From contig JAKQVC010000239.1 of NCBI GenBank assembly GCA_029571985.1, positions 1 to 61,828 of the forward strand: a stretch of DNA of 61,828 nt, written 5' to 3'. A program made the translations under genes and the position numbers. The notes under the pieces are model-generated. The model saw nothing but the letters and a program-made list of their open reading frames with translations, was not told the DNA's origin and did no database searches. Origin of the DNA: Bacteroidota bacterium. Its GTDB lineage: Bacteria > Bacteroidota > Bacteroidia > Chitinophagales > BACL12. Below, piece by piece: positions 56,029 to 61,828 of this stretch (positions are counted from its first letter, which is position 1; each line of letters begins with the position of its first letter).

Positions 56029-57426
56029 TTGTCCTTTTTTTTCTTTGAGCAGCAGTTGTTGCAACTTCCACCCATCGAGCGAATAGCCGAGTAAATATCT
56101 CGATACACCAAAGCTAAGTGCGGATACAATCATCAGTGGAATAATTAAATCATATCCACCGGTAATTTCAGCAATAAGGAAAATTGCGGTTAGCGGAGCA
56201 TAAAATACACCACTTAATATACCGCCCATCGCCACCACTGTGAAGTTTGCAGTAGGCACACTCACAATTCCCGTTAGATTAATAATACCGGCAAACACAA
56301 ATCCTAAATAAGCACCGGTAAACAGCGATGGTGCAAAATTTCCACCATTACCACCGCTTCCTAAAGTGATGGAGGTGGCAATAACTTTCAATAAGATGAT
56401 AACGCTCAGCAGCAACAATATAATGGCATCATGATCAATGGAAGAAAAAAGCGCACTATCCTTAAAGAGATTCACCGTATCATCGTTGGCGAGTGTTTTA
56501 ATGGATTCATATCCCTCGCCAAATAAAGGAGGAAACAACCAGATTAATATGCCCAATAATATGCCTCCGGCGATGGCTTTATAATATCGATACCGGCTTT
56601 TAACCCGATGGAAGATAGTCTCAAAAAATCTCGAGGTTCGTATATAATAAGCGGATGTAACACCGCACAGAAAGCCCAGTAGCAAATAAAACACCACATT
56701 ATGCGGATCAAAGGGGGCCATATCATGAAAGTTCAGCAAGATGCTTTCCTGAAGAATCAGGTTCGAGAGAATTGCACCGGTGGCGGCTGAAATGAGGAGT
56801 GGGGTAAAGGCGGCTACTGAAATCTCACCCAGCAACACCTCAATGGCAAACAAAACTCCGGCAATTGGGGCATTAAACGTGGCTGCAATGCCTCCTGCAA
56901 CGCCGGAAGCCAGGAGTATGGTTCTGTCCTGAGGTGAAACGCGATAGGTTCTGCCATAATTTGCCCCTATAGCGGCCCCGGTTGACACGATAGGGGTTTC
57001 CAGACCGGTAGAGCCACCTGTTCCTACCGTGATGGCACTGGTAAACACGTGCGCATACATCCATTTTCGGGGCAGCAGGCTTCTTTTTTGTTGTATGGCA
57101 TGCATGATTTTTGCATTTCCCCCTGAGAGGTTGCCATCAAAATAGCGCTTGGTTAGCCAGGAAGTAACCAAAATGCCAACCAAAGGCATGGCAGAATAAA
57201 TCAAAGGGTTAACGGAGGCAGCATGTTGCGGAAATACGGTGACATGGATATAATAGACCATCGCCTTCAGCAAAATGGCCGCCACGGCTGCACTTATGCC
57301 TATCAACACCCCTGAAACGGTCAGGAATTGCTTATCGGTAAGATAGCCCTGAAGCACCCTCACCAGCTGCTCATGTATATGCATGATACGGATAGTGAGT
57401 CGGCTAATTTTCCTGCGTTTGTCCAT
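56020..57426 (-). CDS. ClC-family chloride channel/antiporter
   Basis: The protein has 468 residues and many membrane helices. Family motifs: GTGGSTGLETPIVSTGAAIG, where the usual GREGP is GLETP and the gating Glu is kept; GVAGGIAATFNAPIAGVLFA, with the NAPIAG helix; and GSGGNGGNFAPSLFTGAYLG, the GxFxP part. The Ser/Tyr chloride ligands cannot be fixed with certainty by eye. It moves chloride or similar anions, with or without proton exchange. It is unrelated to the sulfated-polysaccharide locus apart from convergent overlap with the last gene; its promoter region is shared with rpsP. Confidence 0.93.
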   Translation of the reverse strand: MDKRRKISRLTIRIMHIHEQLVRVLQGYLTDKQFLTVSGVLIGISAAVAAILLKAMVYYIHVTVFPQHAASVNPLIYSAMPLVGILVTSWLTKRYFDGNLSGGNAKIMHAIQQKRSLLPRKWMYAHVFTSAITVGTGGSTGLETPIVSTGAAIGANYGRTYRVSPQDRTILLASGVAGGIAATFNAPIAGVLFAIEVLLGEISVAAFTPLLISAATGAILSNLILQESILLNFHDMAPFDPHNVVFYLLLGFLCGVTSAYYIRTSRFFETIFHRVKSRYRYYKAIAGGILLGILIWLFPPLFGEGYESIKTLANDDTVNLFKDSALFSSIDHDAIILLLLSVIILLKVIATSITLGSGGNGGNFAPSLFTGAYLGFVFAGIINLTGIVSVPTANFTVVAMGGILSGVFYAPLTAIFLIAEITGGYDLIIPLMIVSALSFGVSRYLLGYSLDGWKLQQLLLKEKKGQSL

Positions 57427-57438
57427 TTATGAGAGGTT

Positions 57439-57469
57439 CAAAAGTAACCAAACCGTTTAGATTTCCCAA
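57439..57469 (-). promoter_or_regulatory. promoter for the ClC gene (TTG-N20-TACTTTTG)
   Basis: On the minus strand TACTTTTG lies at 57446-57439 and a TTG (57469-57467) is 20 bases upstream, matching the -33/-7 spacing. It lies 12 bases from the ClC start and overlaps in position the divergent rpsP promoter. Confidence 0.5.
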
Positions 57470-57485
57470 TAATTAGATATCTTTG
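57455..57485 (+). promoter_or_regulatory. promoter for rpsP operon (TTTA-N19-TATCTTTG)
   Basis: TATCTTTG at 57478-57485 matches the -7 element; GTTTA near 57455-57459 lies 18-19 bases upstream as a near-match to -33 TTTG. The transcript would have a leader of about 66 bases before the rpsP ATG. Confidence 0.55.
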
Positions 57486-57493
57486 CACCCCAA

Positions 57494-57528
57494 TCTCAAC
57501 TCTCCGGTTAGTCCGGGTCGATCTGAGA
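57494..57528 (+). promoter_or_regulatory. structured leader of the rpsP mRNA
   Basis: Outer arms TCTCA (57494-57498) and TGAGA (57524-57528) can pair, and within them two CCGG copies (57504-57507 and 57513-57516) pair around TTAGT. Such nested hairpins in ribosomal-protein leaders can be autoregulatory, but this is only a prediction. Confidence 0.35.
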
Positions 57529-57558
57529 CTTTTATTCACAATAAAAACATGTTTTAAC

Positions 57559-58116
57559 ATGGCAACTAAAATCAGATTACAGCGTCACGGTAGAAAGAAA
57601 GCGCCTTTCTATCACATTGTTGTGGCCGACGTTCGCGCACCTCGCGACGGTAAATTTATTGAACGCTTAGGCAGCTATAACCCTACAACCGTTCCTGCCC
57701 AAATCAACATTGATGTTGACAAGGCAGTTGATTGGTTGCAAAAAGGGGCTCAGCCTACTACTACTGTAAATGCTATTTTGCGTTACAAAGGTGTTTTATA
57801 CAAAAAACACTTACTCCGCGGTGTGGCTAAAGGTGCTTTCAGCATGGAAGTGGCTGAACAAAAATTCCAGGAATGGGTTGACAGTCACCAAAATGCCATT
57901 ATGGACAAAGTGAAGTCTATAGAGGCTGGTGAAGCACAGAAAAAAGCAGCGGAAGTAGCACGTATCAATGCGAAACGCCTTGAAGAAGCTTCTAAGAAGG
58001 CTGCTGCCGAAAGAGAAGCTGCTGAAGCAGAAACAGCGGTAGCCGAAACAACTGAAGAAGCGTCTCAGGAAGAGGCAGCACCTGAAGTTACTTCGGAAGA
58101 ACCAACGAATGAATAA
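57559..58116 (+). CDS. rpsP: 30S ribosomal protein S16, with long charged C-terminal tail
   Basis: The protein has 185 residues. The S16 core is residues 1-85 or so: [58 protein letters not shown]. The remaining 100 residues form an Ala/Glu/Lys-rich helix and an acidic end, not present in E. coli S16 (about 82 residues) but common in this phylum. It binds 16S rRNA in the body of the 30S subunit. First gene of the rpsP-rimM-trmD-rplS operon (rimM starts 9 bases on). Confidence 0.96.
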   Translation: MATKIRLQRHGRKKAPFYHIVVADVRAPRDGKFIERLGSYNPTTVPAQINIDVDKAVDWLQKGAQPTTTVNAILRYKGVLYKKHLLRGVAKGAFSMEVAEQKFQEWVDSHQNAIMDKVKSIEAGEAQKKAAEVARINAKRLEEASKKAAAEREAAEAETAVAETTEEASQEEAAPEVTSEEPTNE

Positions 58117-58125
58117 TACTAAGCC

Positions 58126-58629
58126 GTGCAGGAATCACTGGTCGAAATCGGTTATGTGATCAGAACCCATGGTGTGAAAGGACACCTCCGCATCGCTTTT
58201 GATGACTATTGTAAGGAGCTTTCGGTTTCGGAAGCTCTTTACTTTTTGGTAAAGGGTGCATATCTACCCCATTTCATAGCTGAAATCAGCTATTTTGACA
58301 ATGGAGACGCCCTTGTATTACTTGAAGAAATTCAGGTGCGGGAAGAGGCGGATTTGTTGACCAAAAAACCAGTTTTTGGACCCGGAGCATGGATTGAAGA
58401 ACCTGAAGAAGAAGAAACCACCTTTGTTGGCTTTACAATTCAGGATGAGCAGTTTGGCGTACTTGGTCCTGTTATTGCCGAAGCGGATATGGGGTCATAT
58501 TTATTGCTCACGGTTCAGTATCAAAATCGCGAAGTGCTGATTCCCCTGCATGAGCATTTGATCCGGTCAATAGATCCTGATAAGTTAATCGTTATTACCG
58601 GCTTACCTGAAGGTTTAATAGAACTCTAA
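58126..58629 (+). CDS. rimM: Ribosome maturation factor RimM
   Basis: The protein has 167 residues. The start is GTG at 58126 ([25 protein letters not shown]). It has the usual RimM N-terminal domain and a PRC barrel-like C-terminal part ([20 protein letters not shown]). It acts in 16S rRNA processing and assembly near S19. It lies 9 bases after rpsP and 10 before trmD, as in most bacteria. Confidence 0.95.
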   Translation: MQESLVEIGYVIRTHGVKGHLRIAFDDYCKELSVSEALYFLVKGAYLPHFIAEISYFDNGDALVLLEEIQVREEADLLTKKPVFGPGAWIEEPEEEETTFVGFTIQDEQFGVLGPVIAEADMGSYLLLTVQYQNREVLIPLHEHLIRSIDPDKLIVITGLPEGLIEL

Positions 58630-58639
58630 ACACAGGATT

Positions 58640-59320
58640 ATGCGCATCGACATCATCACCGTACTCCCTGAGTTATTGCAATCGCCGTTTCAACATAGCA
58701 TAATGAAACGAGCGGTAGATAAGGGTTTGCTGGAAGTGAATTGTATCAATTTGCGCGATTATGCCGATGGCCCGCATCAACAGGTGGATGATTATCAATT
58801 TGGCGGTGGAGCAGGTATGGTGATGATGGTTGAACCCATTTTTGCCTGTATCAACCACCTGAAATCTCAAAGGACCTACGATGAGGTTATTTATTTAACG
58901 CCCGACGGACCGCGCTACGACCAGAAAACGGCTAATTTTCTGTCCATGCAGCAAAACCTCATCCTGTTATGTGGCCATTACAAGGGGGTTGATGAGCGTG
59001 TGCGAGAACACCTGATTACCCGTGAAATCTCCATCGGCGATTATGTGTTGAGCGGAGGTGAGTTGGCTGCAGCAGTGCTGGTCGACAGTATAGGCAGGCT
59101 GTTACCTGGTGTGCTGAATGATGAAACATCGGCGCTTTTTGACAGTTTCCAGGATAATTTGCTTGCCCCGCCGGTATATACCAGACCGGCATCTTTTAAC
59201 GGCTGGGAGGTGCCTGAGATACTTTTAAGCGGTCATACAGCCAAAATTGAGGATTGGCGGCATGAAAAAGCCCTGGAAAAGACCCAAAAACGCCGCCCAG
59301 ATCTTCTCGACGAAAACTAA
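58640..59320 (+). CDS. trmD: tRNA (guanine37-N1)-methyltransferase
   Basis: The protein has 226 residues. It begins [20 protein letters not shown], with the SPOUT knot SAM site including [17 protein letters not shown] and [36 protein letters not shown] is the conserved middle. It methylates G37 of tRNAs to prevent frameshifting. It is followed by the rplS promoter and gene (65 bases between them). Confidence 0.97.
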   Translation: MRIDIITVLPELLQSPFQHSIMKRAVDKGLLEVNCINLRDYADGPHQQVDDYQFGGGAGMVMMVEPIFACINHLKSQRTYDEVIYLTPDGPRYDQKTANFLSMQQNLILLCGHYKGVDERVREHLITREISIGDYVLSGGELAAAVLVDSIGRLLPGVLNDETSALFDSFQDNLLAPPVYTRPASFNGWEVPEILLSGHTAKIEDWRHEKALEKTQKRRPDLLDEN

Positions 59321-59329
59321 GCCGGAAAG

Positions 59330-59360
59330 TTGCCAATCAGCAGAAAAGGCTTTATCTTTG
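59330..59360 (+). promoter_or_regulatory. internal promoter before rplS (TTG-N20-TATCTTTG)
   Basis: TTG (59330-59332) and TATCTTTG (59353-59360) are 20 bases apart, a good match to the -33/-7 consensus, in the gap between trmD and rplS. The leader would be about 18 bases. Confidence 0.6.
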
Positions 59361-59384
59361 CAGTCCACTTTAAAAATTTGGGTT

Positions 59385-59744
59385 ATGGACGTACTTAAAT
59401 CGCTTGAACAAGACCTTATCGGAAGCAGAGAAATCCCGCAATTCAAAGCAGGCGATACTATTACTGTGAATTACAAAATCATTGAGGGTGACAAGTCAAG
59501 AATTCAGGCCTTCAAAGGTGATGTTATTCAGCGCAAAGGCACTGGAAGAACACAAACCTTTACAGTTAGAAAAATTTCTAATGGTGTTGGTGTAGAAAGA
59601 ATTTTCCCTTTATTTTCGCCTAATATTGAAAGCATTGAATTGCACAAATCAGGTAAAGTACGCAGAGCACGTATTTTCTACCTCCGTGGTTTAAAAGGTA
59701 AATCGGCTCGTATTAAAGAAGTGAAAACCGTTTCAGCGGATTAA
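59385..59744 (+). CDS. rplS: 50S ribosomal protein L19
   Basis: The protein has 119 residues; the ATG at 59385 gives [20 protein letters not shown]. Family phrases [26 protein letters not shown] and [18 protein letters not shown] are present; [20 protein letters not shown] ends the core. It sits at the 30S-50S interface. The frame also runs open upstream across trmD's end, but the upstream part is not L19-like. It is followed by an intrinsic terminator. Confidence 0.97.
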   Translation: MDVLKSLEQDLIGSREIPQFKAGDTITVNYKIIEGDKSRIQAFKGDVIQRKGTGRTQTFTVRKISNGVGVERIFPLFSPNIESIELHKSGKVRRARIFYLRGLKGKSARIKEVKTVSAD

Positions 59745-59773
59745 AAAGCTGTTTTGATTATATAGAATGAATG

Positions 59774-59802
59774 AAGGCTGTCGATTGACAGCCTTTTTTT
59801 AT
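59774..59802 (+). terminator. intrinsic terminator after rplS
   Basis: AAGGCTGTC (59774-59782) pairs perfectly with GACAGCCTT (59787-59795) around GATT, then a T run. It ends the rpsP-rplS operon 30 bases after the stop. Confidence 0.9.
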
Positions 59803-59848
59803 TTTGTAACACAGAGCTTTCTTACTGAAATCTACAGTTGCTTTTTTA

Positions 59849-60565
59849 TCAGAAGAGCATGGATAAATCGCTGATGCCGATTGGGCGTTTACAGCTAAAT
59901 CCTTCGGCATACAAGCATTGACCAAAGCGGCCAACTTCTCTTGCACGACTTTCTATTCCGTCGAAAAATCCTTTTGAGGAAATATATGTTGCCGGTTCAT
60001 CGCTGGCCGGATCATAAAATTGAGATTTATGTGCTTTAATGCTTTCCATACGCACATCCCATACATCCGAAATGTTAAAAATAATATCCGGTTGTATCCA
60101 GCGATCCTGCATGTAATGTAACACAAGTTTTGGTCGCCAGGGAGCCTGCAGTTCGCCGTTGCGAAAGGTTTCAATTTTGATTAGTCCGGATAAAAATGAG
60201 GCAGCTTCAACTAAATCAGCACCTCTGCCGTGGTCTGAGTGTCGGTCATCCATCGCATTGCAAAAAACAATATCAGGCTGATAGGCACGAATTGCTTCAA
60301 TAACTAATAAGCGTGCAATTTTATCGTGTTCAAAAAATCCATCATCCAATCCCAGATTTTCCCGAATACGGCAACCGAGTATATTGGCAGCAGCTTCGGC
60401 TTCTGTAGCGCGAATTTCAGCATTGCCTCTTGAACCTAATTCACCGCGTGTCAAATCGATGATGCCGGCTGACATCCCCTTTTTAACAGAGGCGGCAATG
60501 GCTCCGCTGCAGCCTAATTCTACATCATCAGGATGTGCTCCGAATGCAAGGATATTGAGTTTCAT
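59849..60565 (-). CDS. bshB1: Bacillithiol biosynthesis deacetylase BshB1
   Basis: The protein has 238 residues. The zinc site motif AHPDDVELGCSG (AHPDD at residues 10-14) opens the domain; DLTRGELGSRGN follows, and MDDRHSDHGRGADLVEAA holds further metal-binding His residues. It removes acetyl from GlcNAc-malate in the second step of bacillithiol synthesis. Bacillithiol is the low-molecular-weight thiol found in Firmicutes and many Bacteroidota. bshA and bshC are not in the window. It follows the glutathione peroxidase gene (27 bases), overlapped by an inverted repeat. Confidence 0.93.
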   Translation of the reverse strand: MKLNILAFGAHPDDVELGCSGAIAASVKKGMSAGIIDLTRGELGSRGNAEIRATEAEAAANILGCRIRENLGLDDGFFEHDKIARLLVIEAIRAYQPDIVFCNAMDDRHSDHGRGADLVEAASFLSGLIKIETFRNGELQAPWRPKLVLHYMQDRWIQPDIIFNISDVWDVRMESIKAHKSQFYDPASDEPATYISSKGFFDGIESRAREVGRFGQCLYAEGFSCKRPIGISDLSMLF

Positions 60566-60569
60566 ATCA

Positions 60570-60577
60570 CAAAGGTA
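60570..60577 (-). promoter_or_regulatory. -7 element in front of bshB1, overlapped by an inverted repeat
   Basis: The minus strand reads TACCTTTG here, 5 bases from the bshB1 start, so a transcript from it would be almost leaderless. No -33 TTG is seen. The right arm of the 60575-60598 inverted repeat overlaps its first bases. Confidence 0.35.
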
Positions 60578-60598
60578 TAGAACTCGGCGGTTCTATAC
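60575..60598. promoter_or_regulatory. perfect 9-bp inverted repeat between gpx and bshB1
   Basis: GTATAGAAC (60575-60583) and GTTCTATAC (60590-60598) are exact inverted repeats around 6 bases. The repeat overlaps the stop codon of the glutathione peroxidase gene and the -7 element of bshB1. It may be an operator or an mRNA 3'-end hairpin; there is no U run. Confidence 0.4.
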
Positions 60599-61111
60599 AG
60601 TTACCGGTTCTGTTACTTTAAGGGCACGTTCTATTGCGCGAATAAATTTTGCATTATCCGGTTTTCTGTAAGTCCAGAAATAATCAATCACATGCCCGTC
60701 GCGACCAATCAGATATTTATAGAAATTCCATTTCGGTTTGCTCGAAATAGCACCGTTTAATTTTTTATCTGCAAAAAAACGATAGATAGGATGTGCATCC
60801 TGTCCGCGCACTTTTGTTTTTTGCATCATCGGAAAAGTAACGCCGTAATTAATCGAACAATGTTCTGCAATACCTTCGCTATCTAATGGTTCTTGCGCAA
60901 ACTGATCAGAGGGAAATCCGACTATCACCAATCCCTGATCTTTATATTTTTTATACACTGATTCAAGCATGCCTAATTGATAATCGTGACCACACCGGCT
61001 TGCGGTATTCACCACCAGGATTACCTTACCGCGAAATTGGTCAAAGGAAATCTCCTTGCCATTCAGCAGTGTAGATGTATACGGATAAATTGTTTGCACT
61101 TCCTCGCTCAT
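60593..61111 (-). CDS. Glutathione peroxidase family protein (thiol peroxidase)
   Basis: The protein has 172 residues. The active-site Cys is C40 in VVNTASRCGHDYQL; the Trp/Asn of the catalytic tetrad are in SKPKWNFYKYLIGRDG. The second usual Cys motif FPCNQF reads FPSDQF (residues 66-71; Ser replaces the resolving Cys). It reduces peroxides, normally using thioredoxin rather than glutathione in bacteria; here thioredoxin reductase is 62 bases upstream on the same strand and a bacillithiol gene is downstream. The start is the ATG at 61111, flanked by a perfect palindrome. Confidence 0.92.
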   Translation of the reverse strand: MSEEVQTIYPYTSTLLNGKEISFDQFRGKVILVVNTASRCGHDYQLGMLESVYKKYKDQGLVIVGFPSDQFAQEPLDSEGIAEHCSINYGVTFPMMQKTKVRGQDAHPIYRFFADKKLNGAISSKPKWNFYKYLIGRDGHVIDYFWTYRKPDNAKFIRAIERALKVTEPVTV

Positions 61112-61133
61112 ATTATATGTACTAACATATAAT
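61112..61133. promoter_or_regulatory. perfect palindrome (9-bp arms) abutting the gpx start
   Basis: ATTATATGT (61112-61120) and ACATATAAT (61125-61133) are exact inverted repeats around ACTA. On the minus strand the palindrome ends directly at the glutathione peroxidase ATG. It is a good candidate operator for a redox-responsive regulator. Confidence 0.45.
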
Positions 61134-61173
61134 TTATAGGAAAAGTTTACCCATCACCAATAAAATTGAGGGA

Positions 61174-61828
61174 TTAATGAATACCCTTATTTGTCAGGTA
61201 ACGTTCTGCTTCCAATGCCGCCATACAACCGGTTCCTGCAGCGGTAATGGCTTGTCGGTAGTGTTTATCCTGCACATCGCCTGCGGCAAAAACGCCTTCA
61301 ATATTTGTTCTGGTTGTGCCGGGTTGGGTTACAATGTACTCTTGTTCATCGAGGGTAATCTGGCCTTTAAAAATGCCGGTATTGGGCTGATGTCCAATGG
61401 CAACAAAGAAACCGGTGATGCTGATGTTTTCTTCCGCCCCGGTTTGTGTATTTCTGATGCGCACCGCCTCAACGGTTTGATCGCCTAATATTTCAACCGT
61501 TTCTGTATTCCAGTGCACTGTGATATTAGCTGCGTTCAACACACGTTCCTGCATGATTTTACTTGCGCGGAAATGATCTTTCCGTACCAGCATATGCACA
61601 TGCGTACATAATTTAGATAAGTATAAAGCTTCTTCGCAGGCTGTATCTCCACCACCTACCAAAGCAACGTGTTGATTTCGGAAAAAGAAACCATCACAAA
61701 CCGCACATGCACTCACACCGTTTCCATTTAATCTTTTTTCAGAAGGAATACCCAGCCATTTAGCACTTGCACCTGTTGAGATAATAACGGTATAAGCTTC
61801 AATGCTGGTACCATCATCGAAGTGCACG
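61174..61828 (-). CDS. trxB: Thioredoxin reductase (5' part outside window)
   Basis: The frame is open to the window edge, leaving the C-terminal 218 residues of about 310-320. The redox centre CAVC in ACAVCDGFFFR is present, followed by the NADPH-binding VALVGGGDTACEEALYLSK and the FAD-contact GVFAAGDVQDKHYRQAITAAG near the end. It passes electrons from NADPH to thioredoxin. It is first in the trxB-gpx-bshB1 order on the minus strand (62 bases to gpx). Confidence 0.95.
   Translation of the reverse strand, partial: VHFDDGTSIEAYTVIISTGASAKWLGIPSEKRLNGNGVSACAVCDGFFFRNQHVALVGGGDTACEEALYLSKLCTHVHMLVRKDHFRASKIMQERVLNAANITVHWNTETVEILGDQTVEAVRIRNTQTGAEENISITGFFVAIGHQPNTGIFKGQITLDEQEYIVTQPGTTRTNIEGVFAAGDVQDKHYRQAITAAGTGCMAALEAERYLTNKGIH

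Noticed and set aside
57880-58116. S16 C-terminal extension as a fused extra protein
   Set aside because: Low-complexity Ala/Glu/Lys tails on S16 are common in Bacteroidota; no separate domain is seen.
1-61828. CRISPR arrays, tRNA or rRNA genes, insertion sequences
   Set aside because: No regularly spaced repeats, no cloverleaf-like segments and no transposase-like proteins were found; gaps between genes are short.

Overview
The window is a stretch of chromosome from a member of the Bacteroidota. The evidence is a complete gliding/type IX secretion (T9SS) core block (porP/sprF-like, gldK, gldL, gldM, gldN), a porW/sprE-like TPR lipoprotein, a PorV/PorQ-family barrel, proteins with T9SS-type C-terminal tails, a CarboxypepD_reg TonB-dependent receptor, a bacillithiol gene (bshB1), and promoter-like sites of the Bacteroidota type (TAnnTTTG -7 element with a TTG/TTTG around -33). 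Several genes need TTG or GTG starts. I cannot place it below phylum with confidence; a Chitinophagales/Saprospirales-like free-living lineage would fit. I see no mobile element, prophage, CRISPR array or tRNA/rRNA gene, and no gene-free gap over 300 bases.

Layout. 0-5.6 kb: T9SS motor/core genes on +, closed by a strong terminator. 5.6-12.5 kb (-): porW/sprE, a bifunctional penicillin-binding protein and uvrC. 12.5-17.7 kb (+): an M23 peptidase/bactofilin pair, an AtpZ/AtpI-type pair not followed by ATP synthase genes, an exported M1 aminopeptidase and purT. 17.8-23.2 kb (-): pdxA, a DUF177 gene, rpmF, fabH, efp, accB, accC (fatty-acid synthesis and translation). 23.4-25.1 kb (+): rsmA and a 2-hydroxyacid dehydrogenase. 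25.2-33.9 kb (+): a three-gene outer-membrane module of TonB-dependent receptor, 1288-residue surface protein and PorV/PorQ-like barrel. 33.9-40.4 kb: housekeeping genes (greA, HIT protein, ruvC, a flippase-like membrane protein, DUF3108 protein, S66 carboxypeptidase, metG).

40.5-56.0 kb (+): a tightly packed 12-gene surface-polysaccharide locus of SLBB export protein, Wzz-like protein, MBOAT acyltransferase, SGNH-like partner, Wzx-like flippase, Wzy-like polymerase, a beta-propeller-like protein of unknown role, one GT2 glycosyltransferase, and five separate sulfotransferase-like proteins. Genes overlap or abut through much of its length. The prediction is a multiply sulfated and O-acylated exopolysaccharide or capsule. 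No initiating sugar-phosphate transferase, no Wzc kinase domain and only one glycosyltransferase are present, so the remaining steps must be encoded elsewhere. Two of the five sulfotransferases have an altered PAPS-loop lysine. This locus is the most interesting system in the window.

56.0-61.8 kb: a ClC transporter (-), the rpsP-rimM-trmD-rplS operon (+), and a thiol-redox group on - (trxB partial, glutathione peroxidase, bshB1) with two perfect inverted repeats at its junctions. Other regulatory points of interest are a promoter plus intrinsic-terminator hairpin in front of greA and a structured leader before rpsP.
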